NCBI GenBank assembly: GCA_013396655.1
Contig: WBMV01002652.1
Coordinates: 186,001-250,000 of the forward strand
Direction of reading: 5' to 3'
Length of the DNA stretch: 64,000 nt
Source: Campylorhamphus procurvoides
Taxonomy: Eukaryota; Chordata; Aves; Passeriformes; Dendrocolaptidae
In this document: positions 38,006 to 48,210 of the stretch, one piece after another
Layout of the letters: the number at the start of each line of letters is the position of its first letter
Position numbering within the stretch: the first letter of the stretch is position 1
Position numbers and translations under genes: made by a program
Notes under the pieces: model-generated
What the model saw: the letters and a program-made list of their open reading frames with translations, nothing else
Database searches by the model: none
Told to the model about the DNA's origin: nothing

Positions 38006-38787
38006 TCTCGTTCAGTTTATTTGCTTGTAATAAAACCAGTTTTTCTACTTCTCATGAGTATTAATGTGGGAACTTCATAGATGAGTTCATAGCAGAGACC
38101 TAAATGACCAGATATGTCTTTCAGTAGAGGATATTTTCATAAGAAAGCAAGAACATAGAAAGCTAATGATGTGTATGCATGGATTACATAAATCTTCTGA
38201 GCATTTCTGCCCTACAATATGAGCTGTAATCGTTAAAATTGCAGCTTAATTATCTGCTTGGGCACAGGTACAAAATAATAATCCTGTCTTGCTTGTCAAA
38301 ACTGAGATGATGGTTGATGGCAGCTGTGTGATTCTCTCTGCCCCAACTACAAATTTCATTAACTCCATCAATATGACAACTCCTGAGTTCCTTGGCTTGT
38401 GCTGCTCCTCAGTTATATTATAATGCAAAGATATTTTAATGAATCCCAAGACCCAAATTATCTTTACCATAAATACTATTCCATAACTTTTCAGTCCTGT
38501 ACAATACATAAAAATTAGTTATTTATTTCTTGAAAGGAGCAGAGAATGCACGGAGTTCATATCCCCAGTGAACCATGGTTCACATGCTCATCTTGATATG
38601 GTTATTTATCAGTGACAGTTCTGGAAACAGGGTTTAAATTCAGCACCTCGGCCATTTCTGAGAAGAATATTGCTGGGAGAACTGTCAGCTGCTTGGGACC
38701 AAGTTATTTGTTACATCTTTTTATAATTACTAGAGCAGGTCAACCCTTTTTCAAACAAGTCTAACCTTCTCTTTAATCACTATGTAA
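38006..38787. other. Non-coding DNA, no feature recognised
   Basis: AT-rich unique DNA. The 87-codon minus-strand frame at 38246-38509 has no domain. Confidence 0.5.
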
Positions 38788-39062
38788 TCTTCTGTCGTGG
38801 GTTCGTCTGACTAGGTTTTTTTTTAAAAAGAGGAAGATTGGCTTCTCTTGGAAGCCTCTGGAAGTTTCCCTCCATCCTATAGAGCAGAGCCAATGAGGGC
38901 CAGCTCCGAGGAAAACTTCCTGCTTTTGAACCCTTAAGTTACGCCCCTGCGTGAAAACATATTTAAGAAGTTGTTGCACAGTTAGAAATTGGCAGCCATG
39001 GATCAACAACATCACAACGCAGACATCAAGGTCAGTGCAGGAGGAGAAGAGGAGAAGGAGGG

Positions 39063-39166
39063 GGAGGGACCCCACGGATCAGGGTGTGGACTTAAAACTA
39101 TTATTCCCTGAATACGTTGGTGATGACCATGGTGATTACGAGTTGTCCCCTCGAAGCCCATGGGAT
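39063..39166 (+). repeat. Internal repeat unit A within LTR-1
   Basis: Contains GGGACCCCACGGA, then ATTCCCTG, GGTGATGACCATGGTGA and TGTCCCCT..AGCCCA. The same order recurs about 315 bases later (39378-39484), showing an old internal duplication that accounts for part of the unusual LTR length. Confidence 0.65.
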
Positions 39167-39377
39167 CCACCGGGGTGCAAAGACCCCCCTGTCAGAGCAG
39201 GGGGAGGCATGAAAGAAGCTGTTACCTCGTGGGAGGCCTCCAAGGTGGAGGGGATGTCCTGCAAAGATTTGCAGCTGAGACCCACGAAGGGAGAAACCCA
39301 CGCTAAATAGGTACAGCCAGCTTTTCATGAGCCGGCACCCCATGGAATGACCCACAAGAGAGCAGAGGATCTCTCAT

Positions 39378-39484
39378 GGGGGGGACCCCACGGAGCGCAG
39401 GGGAAGGACTGAGAGTTGTGATTCCCCTGTGACCGTGGTGATGACTGTGGTGAAGTGAGCTGTCCCCTTTGCAGCCCACAGGAA
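39378..39484 (+). repeat. Internal repeat unit B within LTR-1
   Basis: Partner of unit A: GGGACCCCACGGA, ATTCCCCTG, GGTGATGACTGTGGTGA, TGTCCCCTTTGCAGCCCA. The units are clearly diverged, so the duplication predates this insertion. Confidence 0.65.
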
Positions 39485-39880
39485 AACCCCCTGAGACAGA
39501 ACTGGTGCTTGAGTTTTGGACTTCCATCTGTGAATGGCTGACCCAACAACAACTGACTGTAAACCTTCCATTCCCCTGTTCCCCACACCATCAGGGGAAG
39601 GAGGGGGCATAGACAGACCAAGGGGTGATGATGGAAAAGTGTTTCTAACCTGTTTTTATTTCTTAGTTTGTTAGTAATAAATTCAAGCATTATTCTAAGC
39701 TCTGCTTTGCCCGTGGTATTAATCAAATCTTCTGTTTTGGTTGTTATCTCTAGCCATAAATTCCTAGCTGTTTTTTTCTTTTTTTTTTCCCCTTTCCTCT
39801 GGAGGGCGAAAGGGCCAGGGGGAAGGCCTTGAAGGAGTTTTGCTGGACACCAGGTGTTTATCCCTGGTCAAACCACCACA

Positions 39881-42800
39881 CCTACACAAGGAAGGATTTG
39901 CAAATGAAAAGAGAGATCCCCTTCACCTTAGAATCCAAACATGACTTAGAATCTAATATAAAGCAGCAAATTCTACTGGAACATGACACTGAAAAAGTTT
40001 AAAAGAATAAAAAACAACAGGCCCCACCTCCCCCCTAAACTCAAAACAATAAGCCAGTGGATTTCTTTCCTTGATAAACAGAGAAAAGTTGTTAATTGGC
40101 ATAGCTTGCAAAGAACCCAACCACTTCATCCTTTGCCATCACATCTGCGCCATGTTAACTCAGCAGAAGAGGTAACAAAAAAGACAGAATAGCAGTGTGA
40201 GTGAGGCAAGGCACATACTTTGAAATCTCAAATGGCTGTGGTCTCAAATAGAACATTCTTATTTTCTAATTACCATGATTTGATAGTAATCTATCTGTGA
40301 GGCTACATAAGCAGGGAGTGCAGTGCAGTGTGCTTGTGCTGTAGGAATGATCAGGCACCTCCTCAGTCCCTGGTCACCGACACCCCTAATTTGGCAGCCA
40401 ATGATGTGGCACAGATTTCCTTAGAAACAGTTTTAAAGAACCACAAATTATATTTGTCCCTGGAAGACACAAATAAATGTGGGCTTTTATAGAGGTATTT
40501 TAGTATCAAGGTGAGGAGGATTCTTAGTTAATGTGCTAGCATTTAGGGCTGGATAGACTGAAACTGTAAGGAACCATCTATTTTATTTTTTGAGGATCTC
40601 TTTCAGCATGCAGAAAGAATCAACCATTAGAAATGTACTCCAGACATGAATTAATTCTCAGTGAACTCTTCTTTTTGCAGTGCCCCAGTAAAAAGTGTCC
40701 CCTACCCAACTGTAGGGGACTGTTTTAGTGACTGTAAACCTCAATGTACAACACAAATGGTCCAGCAGCCCTGTTATCCCAGCACAGGAGTAGGTCTGTT
40801 CTCTCCTTAATTTTCCTGCTTTAGTTTGCATTTTATATCAGACTACTCAACAAAAACCAACTGCTCTCCTACAGAAAGGGAACCCAAGATCCTCCTGAGA
40901 TAAAACAACTGTTAGAAACAAGAGTTCACACCTATGTTCAATTTTTCCTTCCTAGATTTGATTCCAAACCTCAACCAAGGAAATTAAGTCATATTATTAC
41001 TTTATTTATTACCTCAGAAAGGAATAGTTCTGTTCCAGTTCATCCTATTCTTTTTAGATGCTACAAAGCAATTTAATTCATTTATAAAGGATTTCAAACT
41101 GTCAATACTGTGTCTCGCATTATAATCTCAGACTTGAAGAAGATAAATGACATCACTGGCCCCTCCACCAAATGTGCATACATTATTGATTATTTCAAAG
41201 CCTCAAGAATAGGGTAGTTTATAATCATAAAAAATTAAAGAGAATGGCGCTGGCTAGAAAACAAGAAGGGTGAATTGTGGTCTTGGCTCTGCCGCCATTC
41301 CCCTGCAGCAGAGCTGGAACTGTTCTGTTGCAAAAAAGAAAGAGAAATAAAGAGTACTGTCTCTCTGCATGGCAAACAACTGCCCAGAGCCACCCTGGAG
41401 GAAGGTCCTGCCCCCAAGGGAAATCACAGGAATAAAGAAGATGCCAAGCCCTGTTGAGGACCCATTGCAGTGCAGCCTCCTGTGCTTAAGCTCCAGGGTT
41501 TAGCTGCTCCCAGTTACTATCCTCTGCCATTTCCATTCTGCCCTTTGTTTGCCTCAGGAATAACCTTCCAGAGGTAAACCAGATACACCAATGTACAGGA
41601 GGGTTACAGCTTGTGGTCACTAAGGAGGTTCGTCCTATGGTCACAGTATGAAATGCAGTAGTCTTTTACTATTTCCAAGCAGATTTATACTCAGATGTAA
41701 TTTAACTATTTGGAAAATAAATGTCATTTTCATAATTATTCCGGGCAGTTATCTCCTAAGACCGTCATGGTTCTCCAGCACAGTCAGTCAAATTTTCCCA
41801 GTGCCTATTCCCACCTGCCTGCATACTGTGGGTGCCCTGCCAGGCATTACCAACTCTGTCACTTATGAAGGTCCTGGGAATAATTAATTTTAAATTCTCT
41901 CTTTGTAGAACAAAACTGTGGCAAGGACCTGGAATCACAATCACATTAACTAGCCATTTGTGAGGCCATTCCAATAATGAAACACACATTCCTCTGGGAA
42001 TGGTACCAGCTCAAGAAAAGACTTTTAAGTGACATTTAAATGTCAAGCTACTGTGATAAATGTTACGGGTGTTCCATTGCTCAGCCCAGTCCATGCATGA
42101 AAATATCAAATGCTCCTTAACAGTCAACCTTATTAAAAGTTGATGGTCTTTGGCACCTGAAAGACAACTACAGGTGATGTGTTTAACTGGCCTGACGGAT
42201 ATCTACCTGATTCCATTGCATGAATGCAAACCCAAACACATGTTCAGTGGGCCATAGGGAGTCTATCAAAATAATAATTTCAAGGATATAACATTCAGGC
42301 TTTCTGAAAACTCTGTTTCCAGTCATATTGATTCATTTTACTTTACATATTGTGAGCCTGCCCTTATCTTCCTGGTGTCCTATATCCTTATCCCACTGGT
42401 ATTCTACCCTACCAAGCGAAAACGTTCTGTTAGTCTTAAAAGAGAAGAGTAACTAATTGTTCACAGCCATGAGTTTGCCCAAAAGGCTGTCAGTGGTGCT
42501 ACCCCATTTGGAATCTACATTTATCTGAAATAATCCATTAGCCTTGTAACATATAATTCAAAAAAGGATCTTGCAATAATCTGTCTGAATTAAAGCAATA
42601 CACTATTTTAAAAGGAATTTTAATTAATTGGTCACACTTGGCAAAAGCGAAAACACATCTTTCAAGGCTGCAAAAATAGGCTGAATAAAGTTAAGGGTAG
42701 ATAATAAGATATAAAGTACCAAAACCACCCAGGGAGTAATGAAAAATTCAGATCAATATTTGATACCCTAAATCCATGTCCAGAGAGCCTGCCTTGGCTT

Positions 42801-43587
42801 TTAGAGAGTGGATCACAATAAAAGTCCTACATATGGTATTTCATAGTATTTATTAGCATTTACTAACACTGCACAGTCATTTCTGTTGGTGCGTGCCGTG
42901 TGAAGTTGTAATTCTCATTAGTCAGAGTTGTGTTGCCACAACTACTGGCCAAAAATACAAACTTCTTGAGCTCATCTAGAACTCCAGCTCTCTCCCCTGA
43001 CTACAGCAGGTTTTTACAGCCACTGGTGTGGGAGACAAGGAATTAACTCTGGAAAGCATTGGTATATGCAGCATTGATTTCTGCAGATTTCCCCCTTAGA
43101 GAGGGGACAACCAGAGAGAGACAATCACTAAAAAGTTTGTACTTCCCTCATTACCCTTTGATACCATCAGCCAAAAGGGTTAGCACCTAAGAAATAATCC
43201 CGCTTTTCTGCCCATCTCCCTTTGGCCTCCCAGCTGGAGTGACTGAGGATATGAAAACACCCCAAACCCCACAGCCAGCCCAGCCCCCCTGTTTTGTACA
43301 GCAGCAGCTGGGACACTAAACACCTTTCCTGCTTTCCCCCATTCTGATGTTTGCAGGCTCAAGCAGGTATGCACTCTTTCATTAAAACCCTATTAAAAAA
43401 CCCCCAAGTTTAGATGCTCTCTGAGAAAGCTAAATGAGTTTTTCCTGTCTGTCACTAGGAGTATAAAAATAATGAAAATATAAAACATAATTAAGACTTC
43501 TAATCTTCACTGATATGTAAATGTAACCCCTGTCAAATCAACAATAGCCATACCTGCATGTATTATTGGGTGAGGCCCCTGTGAAGA
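39881..43587. other. Segment inferred to be inverted between the two LTRs
   Basis: Non-coding, AT-rich DNA of 3,707 bases bounded by LTR-1 and LTR-2. The first five bases (CCTAC) are the reverse complement of the five bases after LTR-2, and the last five (GAAGA) are the reverse complement of the five before LTR-1. Turning the segment around would restore perfect 5-base target duplications at both LTRs. Inside, a patch at about 41240-41460 with two AATAAAG motifs could be another old retroviral remnant, which I cannot classify. No gene or conserved domain is visible. Confidence 0.65.
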
Positions 43588-44187
43588 TGTGGTGGTTTGA
43601 CCCTGGATAAACGCCTGGTGTCCAGCAAAACTCCATCAAGGCCTTCCCCCCCCCGCCCCCTTTCACCTTCCAGAGCAAAAAAAAAGAAAAAAACAGCTAG
43701 GAATTTATGGCTAGAGATAACAACCAAAAGAAGAGCTTCGATTAATACCACGGGCAAAGCAGAGCTTAGAATAATGCTTGAATTTATTACTAACAAACTA
43801 AGAAATAAAAACAGGTTAGAAACACTTTTCCATCATCACCCCTTGGTCTGTCTATGCCCCCTCCTTCCCCTGATGGTGTGGGGAACAGGGGAATGGAAGG
43901 TTTACAGTCAGTTGTTGTTGGGTCAGCCATTCACAGATGGAAGTCCAAAACTCAAGCACCAGTTCTGTCTCAGGGGGTTTTCCTGTGGGCTGCAAAGGGG
44001 ACAGCTCACTTCACCACAGNATGTTTTCATGCAGGGGCGTAACTTAATGGTTCAAAAGCAGGAAGTTTTCCTCGGAGCTGGCCCTAATTGGCTCTGCTCT
44101 ATAGGATGGAGGGAAACTTCCAGAGGCTTCCAAGAGAAGCCAATCTTCCTCTTATTAAAAAAAACTTAATCAGAGAAACCCACGACA
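43588..44187 (-). mobile_element. Solo LTR, copy 2 of the inverted pair (LTR-2), with an internal gap
   Basis: The reverse complement of LTR-1: it starts TGTGGTGGTTTGACCC on the plus strand and ends AACCCACGACA at 44187. AATAAA of the element is at about 43784-43789 (TTTATT on plus). A single N at 44020 joins the parts equivalent to LTR-1 positions about 38965 and 39445, so about 480 bases present in LTR-1 are missing. Positions 43740-44019 are identical over 280 bases to LTR-1 39445-39724, whereas the 44021-44187 part shows about 9 differences in 170 bases and the 43588-43739 part several substitutions and indels. The 190-codon frame spanning the N is not a gene. Confidence 0.85.
44020..44020. 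other. Single-N assembly join inside LTR-2
   Basis: One N separates two LTR parts that in LTR-1 are about 480 bases apart. The true content is unknown; either a real deletion or a collapsed gap lies here. Confidence 0.95.
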
Positions 44188-47100
44188 GTAGGACAGTACA
44201 TCTCAATGTTAAACCAAGCTCTACTGAACAAAATTGCCCTAAGAGATAAGCTGTTAGCAAGGAGGAAGAAAAGGAAACCAGGGAGCAATCTGAATATTTG
44301 AGCTCAAGTCTGGAAAGTAAGAGCTTGAATTTCTCTTTGTGTTTTATTTATTTATTGTTTATTCCACCCATGGAGTCACTTTTAAGCCTTACCATAGCTG
44401 TTGAAGTGTGTTTTCATTACCGGTGCAAGTGAGTAAGTCATGCACCTTTCTTTTCCATATTATACATTGCATAATCACAGTTAAAATATAGTTATTCACT
44501 CTGGTGCCATCTATGCGAAACAGAAAAGTAAATCACTGTCCTAAAGGCAATTCAAAGGAACTCTGAACACTGTGTAGTTTTTAGTTTTCTTCCTGTTACT
44601 TTTATCATTAGCAATAATAATTAGTACTATTAGCAGCAACTGTGTGTGGTTTTAATTTGGCGATATCTACTGCTGTGAGGGAAAGGGTCAGGGTATATTT
44701 AGGCATACAGGAATGATTGTATGAAAAGAGAGCAGAGGTTTTAATGTTCAAATTAATTTTGTCTTGGGATGAAATTGAGAAATTCTGTGCAATGGTTGGT
44801 CTTACAAAATCCAGAGTCAGCAGCTGCACTGAGAAAGGTGGGTATGAATCTAGCTGTGTTGAACCAGACTTACCCCAGTATTTGCCCCCTTGTCACCTAG
44901 ACCTTGGCTAAGAGCCCAGGTCAGTCATGATGCCAGTGATATCTTAGGGTTGTAGCTGAGGAGCAGACCTAGTAATGCCAATCTAGCTGTTAATGCAGCT
45001 GTATTTCAATTCATGGGAGTAAAACAAGGAGAAAGAAAGAATTTTGCTGCAAACACCTTGCAGTACTAGTGTGCTTCAGATTAATGCACAGAATTCATGC
45101 CTCTGGGCCATGGCTGAATTAACCTTGGTTCTGAGCCTGTTCCTCCACATCAAGATAATATTTTTCATATTTCTCTACTGAGCTTGAGGTATGATCTCTT
45201 CCACTGAATGTAGCTCAAAACTAGGCAAAATACCAGGTGTTTCCAAAGCAGATTCTGTCAAAACCAAGACTTTTGCCTCTCTGCCTTCTGGCTCTACTCA
45301 TCTTTGCAGGTGCAGAGGGAGGTCTCAAACTTTTTACAGTTCTGTTTCAGAACATAGGTGGATTTTTAATTGCTTTGTTCTATGTTAATTTTATTCCTGG
45401 TTTACCATGCTCTTCAATAACAATTTGCAAAGACTGGCGTGACTGTATTAGTTCTGCATAAATAGTCTTACATAAATTAGAAATGTAGAAGTTCTGAGAT
45501 GTGCCTGGGCTAGTGAGGCAGGTGTTCTCAGTGCTCCCTGGCAGAGAAGTAGCTCCACACAAGTTTCCATGCTACCTCCCTTGAGCACCTATTTTGGTAG
45601 AGGGTGAATCATTGCTTTTCCTCTCCTTTGCGTAGAAAGAACCTGGGTGAGTCACAGTCACTAGCAAGTGCGTAAATGTTAGTTATCCTGGCTAAGCTCA
45701 TCCCTGAAAGCTCCTTCAGAAACCAGTATTTTCAGAGTCCAGTTCAATTGGCTTATTCTGGAGGAGTACCAGGGTGGGAGGGAAAGTTATTTTGGCTGCG
45801 GTCTCAGGCCATCACTGGTCTGGCCATCAGCTGTGTGTAGCAGGAGGTTGTGGTCATGCACCACAGCACAGGCTGTGAGCCCTGGGCTGTAGTGGCCCCA
45901 TGGCTGAATTTGGAGCTGTTCCAGTTAAGCACAATCTGAGCAGCTGAAACAAAGTCCCTTTCTAGTCCTAAGGAAGGCTTATGTGTGCCTCCAGGACTGC
46001 ATGGGGTAGAAAGACCTTTGTGTTACTGCAGTATATGATTGGGGTTTTTCTCTTCAGCGTTTTGTGTCATTTATTGCCTGCTAAATGCTTTAACAAAGGA
46101 ATTTCAAGGCTGTGGTTGCCACATGGGTACTATGTAGCCCTATTTTAGTAATGCTTTTTAAAACGTATTTCAGTCTCCCTGATGCTGTAGGACCAAATGC
46201 TGCTTTGCTGAGCAGGGGCAGTGGAAGACACAGTTCAGGCTGTGGGGCTGATGCAGCATGGCAGGTGGTGTCGGCAGCCTTGGGTGTCTTACTGTTGGTA
46301 CACAATCAGCTAATTGCAAAAGGATGGTTCTAACCCCAGGCTGTGTTTTCATCATGGCATTTGTCCAGATATTTAAACTTGCTGAAATCCCCAAAACCTC
46401 CCAGATACAACTGTTGTAAACTTATGTCCTGTGAGGTGTAGGTATATTCTGCTAAAACTGCCTGCTCTTCATGTGATTTCTACACCTGTGCTTCTCATCA
46501 CAATAAATTCCTTTCTCTTAAAAACAGTTAAGATAATTGCTCCTTTTACAACCCACACTTACTTAAACCATTTTAGTTAAGAGCCCTGAGCAGGTTTTTC
46601 CACATCTAAAGCAACAGGAGTGTCCAAGAGTGCTGCTGCCAAGCGATACCTGAGCCTTCCTGGGGCAGGACCTCTACAGGTTCCTCTCACTGAGAAGGAT
46701 GTGGGGCCAAACTCCTCAGCTTCTTCCAGGGCCTGAAACAGAACTTCATGACAGATAAACTGCTGTATTTCCAAACAGCTGTGCAGCTTGGTAAGCAAAT
46801 CAATATTTGGCATGGAAAGTTGCATGATCTCTGATTGTCTGCTTCATACCCATCATTACTTTTCCTGCATTTGGCATTGGAATAGCTGTCATTGAGCTTG
46901 ATTAGCTCCCAGATGATGGAAAAGTTGGTTCTAATGAAAACACAGTCTGCGTCCAGAAGGATATTATTGTAAGTGAATTTAAAATATAACAGATAAATTT
47001 AGGAAATTATTTACATTTTACCATGTGGTGGTTCTTTAGCAACTGTGCACAGAGTCTCACCAAGGTGTTACTGAGTAACAGCCCTTTGGGAGAGAACTGG

Positions 47101-47940
47101 CTGAGAATTTCCCATCCAAGCAATTTTCTTAAGAGAGGATGCAGTTTCCAGAAAATAAGTTCATTTTTATTATGAAAAATAAAAATTACATATTTCATGG
47201 TCATTTTATAGTCATTTCATAGTCATAACACTCACAACACTTTTACAAAAATAGCCTGAGGCATTTATTATTGTGTTGGTATTAGCCAGAACTCCCTTAT
47301 TGCTGTGCGTTGGCCCATGGAACCATAGCTCAGGAATCCCCATGTTTAGCTGCTTGAAGGCTGGTATATTCCTCAGGTATAGGTTGATTTCTGACCAGCA
47401 TCTGCCACTTGTTCTAGAGAAGGACCCATGGCAGGTCTGGGACCCATAGGAGGGCAGGAGCAGTAGGGCCCTGAAGGTTTTCACACTGTCTCAAACTACT
47501 CCAACTACTGTGTGCTGAAAAAGGGTGGCTGGGAGGCTGCACTCTCAGGTGAGTGGGGAAATCAACAGTCAGGCTCTGTTATCTCTTTTTCAAACCAGTT
47601 GCTCTGATTTACACCTCTGCTCTTGTCCAGTTTATCTCCCTTGCAACCAAGGAGGCAGTTCTCTTCTGATGTTGTGACTTTTTCATTATTGGAATTTATC
47701 TCTGGTCTGTGACTGTGGGCAGAGTGCACTTGCCGCCTCTCTGAATGAAGAGCATGGTAGGTCTGTGGGTACACACAGCTCTGGGAGGAGCAGCACTTCC
47801 CTCTCCCTACCCTGGGAGCCTGGTAACATACAAAGCACCGAGCATGACTTCGTGACTGCCTGGAAAACTCTGTTTCCACTGAATAAGATGAGTTTAAGAA
47901 GGCAAACATGAAGCAGAAAGCATTTTTCTTATTGTAGCAG
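44188..47940. other. Non-coding DNA, no feature recognised
   Basis: Unique-looking DNA with a short TTTATTTATTTATTG run near 44346-44359. No gene, RNA gene or clear repeat. Frames of up to 90 codons (47212-47484 minus) show no domain. Confidence 0.55.
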
Positions 47941-48210
47941 ATCACAGAATCATAGAATATGTTGAGTTGGAAGGGACCCACAAGGATCATCAGTCCAACT
48001 CTTAGTCCTCCTTGCACAGGACTGTCCCCAGGAGTCACTAATGTGCCTGAAGGTGTGCAAATGCTTCTTGAGCTCTGTCAGACTTGGTGCTGTGACCACT
48101 TCCCTGGGGAGCCTGGTCCAGCGCCCAATCACCCTATGGGGGAAGAACCTTCTTCTAATATCTAATCTGAACCTCCTCTGACATAACCAAATCAGGTTGT
48201 TTCCGACTGC
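47941..48210 (-). mobile_element. CR1 LINE 3' end fragment
   Basis: Seen: ATCACAGAATCATAGAATAT, GAGTTGGAAGGGACCCACAA, GGATCATCAGTCCAACTC, then ACTTCCCTGGGGAGCCTGGT, AATCACCCTATGGGGGAAG and CTTCTAATATCTAATCTGAA. This is the reverse complement of the last roughly 270 bases of a CR1 subfamily, with the tail repeat at the left. It is 5'-truncated and carries no usable ORF. The 158-codon minus-strand frame (47562-48038) merely overlaps it. Confidence 0.93.

Larger units (their letters stand above)
38793..39880 (+). mobile_element. Long solo LTR, copy 1 of an inverted pair (LTR-1)
   Basis: Seen: TGTCGTGGGTTCG at the start and CTGGTCAAACCACCACA at the end, i.e. TG...CA termini with TGTCGTGG/CCACCACA imperfect inverted ends. 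AATAAA at 39676-39681 and an ACATATTTAAG TATA-like site near 38958-38968 set the plus orientation. The length of 1,088 bases is long for an LTR. About 20 CpGs remain, suggesting youth. The 5-base flanks differ (TCTTC before, CCTAC after), which is abnormal for a simple insertion; they match the flanks of LTR-2 at 43588-44187 in exchanged order. No internal retroviral genes adjoin. The 5-base duplications inferred for the pair fit ERVL-type integration, but the family is not proven. Frames within it (up to 133 codons) are by-products. Confidence 0.85.

Noticed and set aside
38639..38658. Possible REST/NRSF site (TTCAGCACC half)
   Set aside because: Only the left half fits; the right half (GGACAGCGCC) is poorly matched.
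38951..39310. 119-codon frame in LTR-1
   Set aside because: Falls within LTR non-coding sequence after the TATA-like site; no retroviral domain and no conservation signal.
41240..41460. Possible further LTR in the inverted segment
   Set aside because: Two AATAAAG motifs and a CpG patch, but no TG/CA ends or flanking duplication could be defined.
43597..44169. 190-codon plus-strand frame
   Set aside because: It lies antisense within LTR-2, crosses the N at 44020, and its peptide equals the minus-strand frame in LTR-1 only because the DNA is the same repeat.
47562..48038. 158-codon minus-strand frame
   Set aside because: Overlaps a CR1 tail and unique DNA with no domain; not a fused or host gene.
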